Assembly (NCBI GenBank): GCA_037367405.1
Contig: JAZKJV010007253.1
Location: 124,001-188,000 of the forward strand
Direction: 5' to 3'
DNA from: Ottelia alismoides
Taxonomy: Eukaryota > Streptophyta > Magnoliopsida > Alismatales > Hydrocharitaceae
Length of the DNA: 64,000 nt
The translations under genes were made by a program, and so were the position numbers. This document shows, piece after piece, positions 45,593 to 57,700 of this stretch; the first letter of the stretch is position 1, and every line of letters starts with the position of its first letter. The notes under the pieces were generated by a model. The model did no database searches and was not told where the DNA came from. It was given only the letters and a program-made list of their open reading frames with translations.

Positions 45593-48500
45593 ACGATGTG
45601 GGAACTGCTCCAAACCTGCAAGGGAGCAGCATCTTTCGAACTTTCCAAGAAGCAAAGTCTTTGTCATCATGTTGGCATCATTGTCATCTGTGTGGATCTT
45701 GTCAAGTACAAGCTGCTTCGATTCTAACACATCATGTATCCAATGATATATGCATCGATGTACTTCGATCTTGTATGGAATGTAGAGTTCTTACCAAGGT
45801 GAATAGCACTCTGACTGTTCACAGTAAAGAACATACTTATCCTAATGAAAATCAAGTTCTTGCATGAACTTGTTCATCCACATCAACTTCTTACATGCCT
45901 TTGTAGTTGTAATGAACTCAGCGTCTGTAGTCAGATTTGGATAAAGCAACACACTTCTAGAGATGAGACTGCCAAGAAATTGCGCCACCTGCAAAGGACA
46001 TCATGTAGCCAGATATGGATCTTCTCCCATCAATGTCACCCACCATATCTGAATCTGTGTATCCAAGAAGAATAGGTTTCTCTACTCCAAAGCAAAGAGA
46101 GTAACTACTAGTGCCTCGAAGATATCTCAAGATCCATTTAACTACTTCACAATGTTATTTTCCTGGATTTGAGATGAACCCTACTAACAACTCCAACTGC
46201 ATGAGCAATATCTGGCCTCGTACAAACCATGGCATACATGAGACTACCTGTGGTTGATGCATAGGGAACTCTTTCCATATCTTTCTTCTATGCATTGTTC
46301 TGTGGACTATCTTTGGAACTTAACTTGAAATGTTCTTCAAGAGGGGTGCTAGTTGGTTTTGCCTTCTCCATATGAAATCTTTGAAGTACCTTCTCAATGT
46401 ACTTCTCTTGTCAAAGTTGAAGTTTCCTTCCTCCCCTGTCTCGAGTGATCTTCATTCCCAGTATCTGACTTGCATGCCCCAAGTCCTTCATAGTAAAGGA
46501 CTTGCTCAACTCCTTCTTCAAGCCAGAAATTCTCTCTCTATTGTTGCCTACAATCAGCATGTCGTCAACATAAAGCAACAATATGATGAAATCATCACCT
46601 AAGAATTTTTTACAAACATACAATGATCTGAAGTGGTCTTGGAGTAACCATGCTCCCCCATGAATGAGTCAAACTTCTTGTACCACTACCTGGGTGCTTG
46701 CTTCAAGCCATATAGACTCTTCTTCAGTCTGGAAGCATAGTTTTCCATGCCTTTGGGTGCTTGCTTCAAGCCATATAGACTCTTCTTCAGTCTGCAAATA
46801 TAGTTTTCCATGCCTTTGACTGTAAAGCCCTCTGGTTGCAACATGTACATTTCCTCCTCAAGGTCACCATGGAGGAAAGTTGTCTTCACATCCATCTGTT
46901 CAACCTCCAAATCAAGAATAGCCACCAAGTTAAGAACCACCCTGATAAAAGACATCTTCACCACATGATAAAAAATCTCCTCAAAGTCAACTCCCTTCCT
47001 TTAGTTAAAACCTTTCACAACCAACCATTATACCTTGGATTTGTATAGTATTCATCATATTTCACTCTATAAAACCACTTGTTTCTCAATGCCCGCTTGC
47101 CTTTGGGCAACTTGACAAGCTCAAATGTATGATTTTCATGAAGGGACTGTGTTTCCTCTTTCATAGCTTCTACCCATTTCTCCTTGTTTGCATTTTGCAA
47201 GGCTTCTTCATAGTATTCAGGCTCGCTGCTATCTATCAAAAAAATGTACTCATGTGTAGAATATTTGGTGGAGGATCGCCTCTCCCTCACAGCTATTTGT
47301 GGTGGGTGAGCTCCGAAAGAAGAAGAGCCCCCATCATCTCGTCGATCATCATCACCACCTTCATATACATCATTATCATCAGGAGTGGTGATATGTGGTA
47401 CATCCTCCTCATGTACTACATCTAGCACCTGCTCATATGCATCATTTGGCAATGCATATGGAGCTCTCTGCAAAGGAGTTGGCTCCATATCATCTGGTTG
47501 ATAGCTGCTCGAAAGAGAGTCCTTAGCAGCCTTCTGGATGTCCTCAATGGTTTGATCTTCAGAGAAGATCACATCCTGCTTTTTACCAGCTTCTTATCAG
47601 CCGGATCATACAACCTGTAGCCAAGTTCATCTTGTCCATATCCCAAGAAGATGCATAGCTTTGTCTTTGCATCCAACTTGGACCTTTCATCCTTGGGAAC
47701 ATGCACAAATACATGGCATCCAAAGACCCGTAAATGGTTGTATGAGACATTCTTTTCATGCCAAACCTTATCAGTAACATCACAATCCAAGGGTACATGT
47801 GGAGATAGATTAATAACATGAACAACAGTATAAAGTGCTTCACTCCAAAAAGAGTTAAGCAACTTAGCTTCAGAAAGGAGACATCTGACTCTCTTCATCA
47901 AGGTCATGTTCATTCTCTCTGTTATCCCGTTCAATTGTTGTATCTTGGGTGGAGTCTTCTAGTACCTGATACCATTAGATCTGCAATACTCATCAAATGG
48001 TCCAGTATACTCATCACCATTGTCACTGCATATGCACTTAAGCTTCTTCCTAGATTGTCGCTCCACTAGCGCATGGAAGTCTTTGAAAACACCAAGGACT
48101 TGGTCCTTCCTCTTTAAGACGTAGACCCAGACTTTCCTGAAGAAATCATCAATGAATGTAATAAAATAAAGTACACCACCGAGCGAACTTACTTTCAAAG
48201 GACCACAAACATATGTGTGAACAAGCTCTAATGGTTGCATCTTCCTAGAAGGTGGATGGCTCTTGAAGGAGACTCTCGTCTACTTCCCAACCAAGTAGTG
48301 TGTGCATCTCTCCAGCTTCTCTTTCTTGGCATATGTAAGCATATTCTTCCTCACCAAACACTGTAGCCCCTTCTCGCTCATGTGCCCCAATTGTCGATGC
48401 CACAACTCAATGGATTTTGCATCTCCAGTCACATGTGCAACAACATGTGAGATGGATGCATTCATGATGTAAAGAGTGTTGATATACTTTTTACCATGAG

Positions 48501-49043
48501 CAACGACCAAGGATCCTTAGGTAAGCTTCCATTGATCGCCACCAAAAGTGTTAAGGTATCCTTCATCATCAAGCTTGCATGCAGAAATGAAATTTAAATG
48601 CATGTCTAGTGCATGCCTCACATCTTTGAGCTTCAACACAACACCATTGACATTCTTCAATGCAATATTACCAATGCCAACAATATGGGACAAAGAACCA
48701 TTCTCCATCTTCAATGTGCCAAAATCACCAGTTGTATATGAAGAGAAAAACTCTCTCGGAGATGTGACATGTAGAGCAGATCCGGTATCAACAAGCCAAG
48801 AAGTACCATCATGTGCGATGTTTACCATATCCTCATTATAGATAATGAGGAGCTCATGTTGTGCAGCTGCAGTAACTTGTTCATTCTTTTTCTCTTGCTT
48901 GTCGCCACCATTCTTGTTATCTCTCTTGAACTTAAAGCAATAGACAATGAGGAGCTCCTCATTACAAACAATGAGGAGCTCATGCTGTGCACCTGCAGCA
49001 ACTTCTTGATGTGCCCTTTCTTCTTGCAATAGTAGCACTCCAT
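45593..49043 (-). pseudogene. Copia gag-pol remnant (PR, INT, RT, RNase H)
   Basis: Going 49043 to 45593, these are visible: CYYCKKKGHIKK (zinc knuckle, partial), WLVDTGSALHVTS (protease active site, near 48800), LWHRQLGHMSEKGL (GAG-pre-integrase), FITFIDDFFRKVWVY and CSDNGDEYTGPF then NGITERMN (integrase D, D, E), FLGYGQDELGYRLYDP, LRNKWFYRVKYDE and QMDVKTTFLHGDLEEEMYM (RT), LLYVDDMLIVG (RT catalytic YVDD), PYASTTGSLMYAMVCTRPDI and the RNase H segment with DMVGDIDGRRSISGYM and STTDAEF. Stops occur after the protease and GAG-pre-integrase parts and several times in RNase H, with frame changes between blocks. It cannot encode a working polyprotein. Confidence 0.85.
46692..46817 (-). repeat. 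63-base in-frame tandem duplication within the Copia RT gene
   Basis: The unit at 46692-46754 recurs at 46755-46817, duplicating 21 residues that include RLKKSLYGLKQAP, a strongly conserved RT motif. The copies differ at about four bases and keep frame. This disrupts the normal palm region of the enzyme. Confidence 0.9.
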
Positions 49044-49151
49044 ATTCTGATATCTAGATCTGGATTTGCTTCTGCCATTATCTCTACCTCTATCAATCTT
49101 GGTGTGGATCCCCCCTGTTCTCTATGACAAGAACCTCTGAATGTGAAGAGC

Positions 49152-52100
49152 TGATGAATCCACGTTTCATCATCTTTATTCTATCATTTTGGCTGAAAAA
49201 CCCTAGTAAATGCGTGTAAATGGCATTTATTCATGCATTTTAGCATTCATGTATATGTATGTAAATATTGTATAAAATGCGGTTCTTAAAGCCAAAATTA
49301 TAGAATAAAGAAAAGAAAAGAAAAAGAATAAAATATTGTAAATATTTTATGACCCAAAACCCCGAGACCTAGGCATCTTGATGAATAGGTCGACAAGGAA
49401 TAAAGTAGGGGGAGATAAGGTCAGAAATACAGATAAAATACCTATACATTTTATTCATTCTTTATTCATTTTGGGACCTATTTTTGGTTCCACTCTTTAC
49501 ACTTCAAATAAAGAAACTTTGTACATGAAAGTTGTAGATAATTAAATAAAGAAAAATACAAAATTGATTTCACAGAAAAATAATGCACAGATAAAAAGTT
49601 ATGGTCTGAATAAAAATCCAGAATGCCAACTTCCCAGACCCGTATCTCACAAATAAAAACTCCAAATGCAGCGTACTCACCTTTAATTGTATATAGAAGA
49701 AAATAATCTAATTAATAGTGGTGGTTTCGCATTTGGCGGAGCTACGGTTTGAAAGTTGACTTTTGGACCCACATTGTATACTTGTACATATTAAAATATT
49801 CAATTTATTATTTATTTATTATTTTTATAATTTTATAATTTTATAATGTTGTAAATATTACTTATAATACTTATGAACATTAAAAATAAAATAAAAACAT
49901 AATTAAAACTCAAATAAAAATACTTGTAGATGTCATATACATAGGTATTTTACCTATACATATACATATACTTTTTATACTTATATTTTATTTAATGTAC
50001 ATAATACATCAATAAAATAAAATAAAAATCTATTTATGTATATAAAAGTATTTTGTAATTTTAGAAAATAAAAAACCAAAATAAAATAAATTAAAAAATA
50101 CCTAAATAAAAATAAAATACTTAAATATATAGATATAGATACCTATAGGGGCATAAATGCGAACTTGTAAAAATATATTTCCTAAAAATAAATAAAAATC
50201 GGAATAAAATACTACATAAAAAAATAAACATTTTTTATTTTATGACCAAAACTTAATTCAAACTATTTCTATTTTTAAATGAATTAATAAAGCATTTCTT
50301 TGGGATTTTTCCTGATTGGTCCACGTGGACCAATCAGGAGAAGGCGCCAGTTGACCTGGGTCAACTGGTCGTCCTTCGTCCCTGTCACCCGTGCACCTCG
50401 TTTTTTGGTCCGCTTTCACGGATTTTTCGAGGCTGCATCGTTCCTCCTCGAGCCTCGCTTCCTTCACGAAGATTGCACCTGGTACAACCAGGATTCTCGC
50501 CGACCTATTAGATTCTTCAAGATCTCCTTGGCGCGCCCGTGATCGTGCCTCGAAACTCTTCAACCGTCATCCCTTTAAAAGACACCCCCCGACTTTGATT
50601 CAAGTTTTGATCCTTCTTCCGCCAAATCCACTCGAAAACCTCTAGCCCATTGTGCTCCTGGTGACAGCAGGAGTTGATTTGGCCCTGGGTTTGCGTCAGT
50701 TGGCGTCGAATCGAAGTCGATCCGACCCTCGCCGGAGCGCCGCCGAGCTTCATCGCCCGACGTCTTTGGTGAGTTTCCCCCTCCTTTCTCTTCGTCTTTT
50801 TGTAGCCTTAGCATAGAGTAGTGTAGACTTCTAGCAGTTCTTACTATCGATCATCCATTCGCCGTGAATCACCGATCAAAGCCCACGGCGGGGCTGAGCT
50901 CCGCCTCCATTTTCCGATCACTTCTATCATCGACCGCCGCACCGACCACCTCCATCTCGCTCCGCCGCACCTTCATCCAAGCTGATCTCGCTCAGATCAG
51001 CATATCTGTGAGTCCTTCTCCACCGCTCGCCGGACTCATTTCGCCCCGACGCATTAGCCATTCATCTCACCCCTAAACCACCCCAGTCGTGTCGTATTTG
51101 TTTTTCGCGTCTAACCCTGCAGAGAGGAGCCAAGGAGAAGGCTCAATCGAGCCTCATCGTTCTAGGGAAGACGTCCCCAGGCCATCTTCGTCGACTGAGC
51201 ACATCAGAGCTTCCCAAGCCCATCTGATCCATTCCATCGACGCGGAGGACCCCCAGGACCATTTTGCCCTAGGTCCTGGGCTGGAGGAGGCCGTGTGTCG
51301 GCCGGAATCACCGTTCGAAGCCACCTGCGGCCGGTGTTCTTGGAGATCATCCAGGCGCCGTCAGATCTTGCCCTGTTCGTCCTCCAAAGCAGCAGCCGTT
51401 GGATCTGGGGCCCCTCACAACCGTTCGATCATTCAGCCCCAGATCTAATCTACACCATTCGCGCGAAGCGGTATCGGGTCCTCAGAACGAGCCACGTGGC
51501 GTAAGTGGCACTCCGTCAGCCGTGCGATCGGCGCGCCTGGGTAATTTTGCTCCCATACCCTTGCGCAATTTTGTAATATTTAATCAGGACCAAATCATTC
51601 TTCTGCCGTTAAAACATTTTTGTAAAAATTACAGTGAGCCCCGCGGATTTTGTAATATTGCTACTAGGTCCTTGCCAGGTCACGTGCACAGTGCGCGTGA
51701 CCTTGGCATTTTTGCAGGTCCACCCTTGCGGGTTTTGTTTATTTGTGTTTGAACTAAAAGTATTTTATTCAGTTATATGTTTTGTGGAAAAATTGCATGA
51801 TCAGCCCTGGGCCTTTGACTATTCGCATTTAGGTCCTTGCCAGTCTTTTAATTCTTGTAGGCTTGTTGTATTTATTTGATCTACCTTTTCAAGCCCAAAA
51901 ATTCCACAAAAATAGACTTAAGTTCCTGGTTGAGTGTACTTTAACGCCATATATTTAGTTTTTGATTTTATTTTAATTTCCTATTTATTAAAAATCAAAA
52001 ACTCTCATTTTGTGTACTGTCTACCTTAGAAAATACCAAAAAAATATCAAAACACCTCCGAAAATTCCAAAAAAATCACATAGGGTCTATTTTACTATAT

Positions 52101-52895
52101 TTTAGTGTCAGTCCAAAAATCACTAAAAATCTCAAAAGAAAAACACTAAAAATTGGAAAACACTTAAAAACTTCAAAAAAATATAAAAAATCATAGAAAA
52201 ATCAAAAAAATACAAACTCAGCTTCTGTTTGTCATTTATTTTATTCTCTTTATTAGAAAAATAGTGTGAAATATTTTTGCTACTGGTTGGTATTTTTAAC
52301 TTGCATTTTTGTCACAGCCAGCCCTTATTTCCACTGTTTGCCTTATTTCAGACTTTAAAAATACCAAAAACATCTTGACAAATCCCCAAAAATCACAAAA
52401 ACAGTAAAAAACCTTAAAAATACCAAAAACATTTATTTTCTGAATTTTGGAGCATTTTTGTGCATTTTTATAAATATTCTACCTTGCCTTTTACTATATT
52501 GCATTTACTTTCCAATATTGAAAAAGGAAAAAAAAATATAAAAGATAAAATATAAAAATCAGAAAATCAAAATCAAAATACAAAATTAAAAATTAAATAA
52601 AAAAAAATTAAAAATTAAAAACCCACAAAAATTTTAGATTGGCTAAGTAGCTTGTTAGACCTCGGTTTGGATTTTTATCCGTGCTTTGCACCTTTGCTCC
52701 TTGTGTTCGACCCCTACTTGCTTGCTATTATACATTTTTAGTAGGGTATAATAAATTTTAATCCTTGCTATTCATTCTCTGATTGATTGTGTGGGTTAAT
52801 TGTTGAGGACCGAGGAAGTTTGAGCAGTCGCACCAGCGACAGTGAGTCTGACTTGTCAGACCGCTATTTAGCGGCTCTCGCATTCTCGCTTTTCA
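49152..52895 (+). repeat. 5' LTR of element B (about 3744 bp)
   Basis: It begins TGATGAATCCACGTTTCATC and ends TCTCGCTTTTCA, three bases before the PBS. The first ~700 bases and the last few hundred resemble element A's LTR closely; the GC-rich middle (50300-51720) is much more diverged. It carries hairpin GACCTA...TAGGTC (49366-49391), a perfect 28-base palindrome centred on CACGTG (50311-50338), a 10-bp-stem palindrome (50347-50368) and a CACGTG-type hairpin (51673-51708). Open frames in the GC-rich part show no homology. Confidence 0.9.
50311..50368 (+). repeat. Double palindrome in the LTR of element B
   Basis: Bases 50311-50338 form a perfect palindrome (half-site CCTGATTGGTCCAC). Bases 50347-50368 form CCAGTTGACC-TG-GGTCAACTGG. 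Element A has the same pair at 17902-17923 (half-site GGTTGGTCCAC) and 17931-17950 (AGTTGACC...GGTCAACT), with paired positions changed together. The core CACGTG is a plant G-box, so a transcription-factor site is one explanation; an RNA or DNA hairpin is another. Confidence 0.75.
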
Positions 52896-52897
52896 AA

Positions 52898-52916
52898 TGG
52901 CGCCGTTGCCGGGGAG
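52898..52916 (+). other. Primer binding site of element B
   Basis: TGGCGCCGTTGCCGGGGAG lies two bases after the LTR end and is identical to the PBS of element A. It should pair with a tRNA 3' end to prime minus-strand synthesis. Confidence 0.93.
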
Positions 52917-54709
52917 CATCGGCTTGTAGAGCACCTTTGGGTCTTGCTAGTCACTTAGCCATTTTTGCTTACTTGTATTTTGTGTATTATTTATTCTGAA
53001 CTGTCTGACATCTCTTTTGTTTTCTTGCGAGGGACCGCCGACCGAGGAGGATCGCCTAGGGGATCCTGAGCAGCCTTGGGAGGAGGAGTCGGCTATTCTA
53101 CCCTAGCCGACAGGAGAGAGCAGGAGGACTAGAGAGTGAGAGAGAGTTGCTTTATTTTTGTGAGAGAGAATATTTGATTAATTTGTAATAATACAGGACT
53201 TGAACTCTTGGACACTTCGGGCCTAACTTCCGGGTGTTTGTTCACCCGGGGGCTCACCGCAGTTTTGACGAGTTTTTATCGCTGTCATTTTCCGGTTTTG
53301 TTTTCATTTTTTACTTTCTTTTGTGGATTGAGCTCTTAGTTCTAGGTCCTGCTTGATTCGATTAGAATAGGTCCAAACACCTAATTATCTTTGCATGCTC
53401 CTATAGATTCGTATTTGGACTTAGACTAATTAAATAGTTAGCTAGTAGTGTCCGATCCACGCGCCGCGAGCTCACACCCGAACAAGCGCTTTCTCCTACT
53501 CCAAATGTGTTGGGCAGAGGAGGGGTGAGCCAAGACCGGACACTCGGATTGGGAATTATTAGCTAGCTTGTGGTTCTTCACGCTAGCAGTTGCCTGTTCT
53601 AGGACGATTTCCGCATTGCATAACCGGCATATAGATTAGGTTTATAAATTTCTGCCTTGCATCCCGCATGGAGAGAGCTGGGATTCACTGTAAGTCTTCT
53701 CACTTTGCATTCATCATATAGGCACAAAGGTGAGATTTCCATCTCGGTGCCGACTTGCATTGGCTTTTCCCGACTCTTTTCTCCCTCTGATTTTGGATAC
53801 ATTAGGATAAAGAAAATACAAAATCGTTAGGCGCTTGTTTGAATCTACTCAAAAGAAGCGATAACACAAAAAAATTAAAAAAGGGACTGCTAAGAAAACT
53901 TTGACCTAAACAAAAATTGGTAATTGGACTCATTGATTGGGGAGAGTAACACCCTCATTTGTTTTCAGGTTGCATGGGAAGGTCTCCTTCCAAGTGAGTT
54001 GAGCGTTCGTAAGGATTAGAGCCCAAAACCCAACTTGTGGCTGCCTTGTGTATCGCCTGGATTTCCGAAGTAATGGCGCTACTATCGTACGTAGTCGAGT
54101 AGGGCTTGGTCGCCAGTGGTGACTCACTATTGTGTGAGCACCGACCTTGTCCGAAGTACCGAGCATAGGCCACGCCTTCACGGGGGTGTCTGTCTCACCG
54201 GCTGCGTCCGAGTAGGATCTTGCACGCTCACGGGTGATTCCGTTGCGAGCGAGACCCGAAGTATCGGTTTCGCCTATCGGCTTCCTCCCTCTATTTCTTT
54301 GGCTGAGTAGGGATCCAGGAAGGGTTACAAGGACCTTAAAAAGCGCAAGTTACAGGTTACACAGGAGGAGGACAAGTACGGGAATACTTTTCCGGCAGTA
54401 CTCTCGCTCCTATAGGCGTAGCGCTCTAAGGACTCGTTGAAAGATAAATTCCTGAAAACAAGATAAAAATTACAAAGATAAAAGCCGAACCTTCACGGCT
54501 TCACGCGTTGAGTTGGTGAACTCCCTTGTCTTGTGTTTGATTGCTAATCATATTTAGGTCAAGATCAAAAACCTCGCGCCGTTGCGCAATTTTGTTTCCC
54601 CTCCAGTTGACCCTCGCTCATTGTGAGCCTTCTACTGTTTTACATTCCTTTTGTTCCTTGTTGACCCCCGTATCTTTCATCCGCATCGATCTTCCTTTTG
54701 ATCTTCGAG
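52917..54709 (+). other. Untranslated leader of element B
   Basis: About 1.8 kb separates the PBS from the polyprotein. The block 53443-53586 (TGTCCGATCC, CGCGCCGCGAGCTCA, AAGCGCTTTCTCCTAC, GGGTGAGCC and ACCGGACACTCGGATTG) is conserved with element A. The words TGTCCG and CGGACA, and GATCC and GGAT, within it can pair. Small frames near 54116-54440 are unsupported. Confidence 0.7.
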
Positions 54710-57700
54710 ATGGCGACGAATGGACAGTTTAGTCGAGGCTCTGTCGACACCCACATCGGCTCCATTCGTCCACCCTCTCCAATAATTCAGGGCGATTCCC
54801 GAGACCCCGGTTCAAACCCTATGAACCGACCTCCAGACTCCCTGCCTTCTTCAATAAACCGGGACCACTCTCGTCCCGAACTCTGTCCGTTTTGGATGGC
54901 CATTGATTTCACTCCTTACACATCGCCATCCTTAACAAAGTTCTGTGTCGACCTTGACACAGACCGCATCTCTCTATCTGGTGCTGCAATTCAGACTGAT
55001 CGAGGCATTCTACCATGTGCAGACTCAGAGCTCGAGCCAGTCAACCCAGCAGAAATAGAAATGGCAGGAGGAAGAGGAAAAGGACCACAGCCCCAGCAGG
55101 AGCCCGAAGATAACGCAGCGGAAGGACAATATACCACGCAGGGCGAGGTTAACAGTCAACTGCTGGCTTCCATTCAAGCCATTCAGCAGCAGTTGACTAA
55201 TCAGGCCCTGGCTCAAACAGCATTCCAAGACATGTTGAATGATCTAAGGAGGAGGGCCGATGCGAGGGATGGCCGACGAGAGGAGGAGCCGAACTTTGAA
55301 ATCAATGATGAGTTTTCAGTGGGACCTGACTTTGAAGCAGCAGAAGAAGATCCACCGCAGCCCAAGCCTACACTCAAACAGACATACAACCCAGGAGCAG
55401 GGCGCATCACTGAGTGGATTCAGATTCCAAGAATGCATGCTCACTTCGAGCTGAAGCCACAGTTTCTGTCACTGCTTCCCACTTTTCATGGGAACACCAC
55501 TGAGGAGCCATATATTTTCCTCAAGAAGTTCAACCGCATCTGCTCCACTGCTCACTACCCCGGAGTTCCCCTGGATGTAATCAAGATGACCGCATTCTCT
55601 TTCAGCCTTCAAGACAAGGCCCTTTACTGGGTCGATCATCTCGGGAAGGTCGTCACCACCTGGGAGGAACTGAAATCTGCTTTCCTTCATAAATTTTATC
55701 CTCTGGGGAGATTAAACCAGATGCGTGCCCGGATCTCCAGTTTCTGCCAACAGCCGCATGAGACAATCCATGAAGCGTGGGAGAGATTCAAGGATCTCCA
55801 GGAGAAGTGTCCCCACCATGAAATACCCAAGACCAGTCTCGTGCAACACTTCTTTGGGGGACTGTCATTCGAGAGCCAAAAGCTAGTCGATGCAGCTTGC
55901 GGCGGATCGCATTTCAACAAGGACGAGGATGTTGTATGGAATGTCTTTGAAGTAATGGCTGAGGGAGAAGCAGCCCAATCCTCATCCCGGGTCTACATGA
56001 AGACACCAACCGCCATCAGCAAGCCAGTTAACATGGCTTCTCACACTGAGGACAAAGATGAAAGCTCCAACCTGAGTATCATCGGGAGTCACTTGTCCAA
56101 AGTGGACATCATTGAGAAGAGGTCGCAGGACCTCGAAAAACTGGCAGTTATAGAGAAGAGGACCCAAGGTCTGGAAAAGCTCGACCAGATTTCCCAGCAG
56201 CTGGAGCAGCTCGTCCGTGCACTGAATGCAAACATGTGCAACGCTATGTCTACCTCTGCCGAGCCGAACGCTGAGAAGAAGGAGCCTACAATGCAGCAAA
56301 ATCCTCAGCCGACTCCACCACAGCCCCAGCCAGTCCAGCACGTGTACTACGTGCAGGTCCCGGAGCAGCCATCGCAGCCTCAGACACAGATGGTTATATA
56401 TCAGCCAGAGCACCAGCCCGCTTACCCCGAGCAGTTCTCTCCACCCCCGCCGCTGATCCAGGAGATCAATGGCGTCTGGAACAACGAAGCGCAGCTGACC
56501 CGTCCTCAGGGACACTCTCAGGGTCAGAACATGGGCAACAGGCCCTTCCAGCAGCAACACCAGGGTGGAAGACCATTCCAGCAGCCCTACCAGTACCAGC
56601 CTCCCTCACATGGAAACACGTGGAGGCAGAATTACCAACATGGGCCTCAGCAGTCCGGATATCGTGGACAAGGCTATCACCAGCAACCGGCTGCACAGTA
56701 CAACCAACACCAGTCCCAGTACTCCTCCAATCCCCCGCCTCAACAATTCGCACAAGGATACCAGTCACAATCTCAACCGCCATATCAGCAGTCTAGACCC
56801 CAGCAGGGGGAATCTTCTGAGATTGTACCGGTCAATCCGGCCCTGGCCTGTTTGGAGCAGTTGATGAAGAACATGGCTGAGATGAACCAGAAGATCGACG
56901 ACCTGACGGCAGCCAAAACCGTCATACCAGCCCAGGTTGAAGCTAATCCTAACAATTTCCGACGCAAGGAGCAGGTAGCTGGCAGTGTCCGACCCGAATC
57001 AGGTGAATTTAATTGTTTTTTATCTAACGCTGTTACTCTCAGGAGCGGTAGGACACTCCAGCCATCGGCGACGGCGAAAGGAAAGCAGATTGCATCTGAC
57101 GGGGAATCGTCAGTCCAGCCAACACCAGGGCCAGCAAGCATTTTGGGAGCAGCACCAGCATCCAGAAAATCACAAAAAAATGAAGAAAACAGAAAAATAC
57201 AAAAAGATAGCAGCAACCTCGGTGGAGACCAGCCAGCATTGGAGACGTCTGCACCCGCATCACAGTCAGCTCCTGACAGGAGGAGCACCGCACCTGCAGC
57301 GAGTCCAACGCCAGCACCCGAAGCCGAGCCTGTCGTTTTTGGTCCACAAATTGTAGATGAATCCATTCCTTTTTGTCATCTACCTGTAAACAACAACACG
57401 GACACTATTCTGAATGAAATTGGAGAAGAGTTTGTAAATATTCCTTTTCCTGAAGCAATGAAAAAACACAAAAAAATGAAAAATTTGAAAAGTGCTTTGT
57501 CTGATCCTGCTATCATAGACATTATTCAGAATTTGGTGTTAAATATGCCATTAATGAAAGCTCTTGAGTACATGCCAGCTGTGAAGAAAGGACTTAAGGA
57601 GGCATGTACAACCAAGCGCAGGCCAACCCCACATAACTCCCGAAGCAAAGGTGGTAAATCTGAAAAGCATATCCTCACTATGGCCACCGTCAATGCCATC

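Larger units (their letters stand above)
45181..49151 (-). mobile_element. Decayed Ty1/Copia retrotransposon, 3' part, minus strand
   Basis: The order on the minus strand is zinc knuckle, protease, integrase, reverse transcriptase, RNase H, polypurine tract and 3' LTR. This is the Copia order (integrase before RT). The element is interrupted at 49151/49152 by element B, so the rest of gag and the 5' LTR should lie beyond B's 3' LTR, outside the window. Multiple stops and shifts make it inactive. Several motifs (for example the RNase H tail KIHTDDNDANMMTK) look like the Tork group, but the clade was not tested. Confidence 0.88.

Noticed and set aside
50258..51879. Frames in the GC-rich part of element B's LTR
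   Set aside because: Not conserved with element A's LTR and no family motif.
55982..57366. Antisense frames of up to 193 codons inside the gag region
   Set aside because: Shadows of the polyprotein's Q/P-rich linker.
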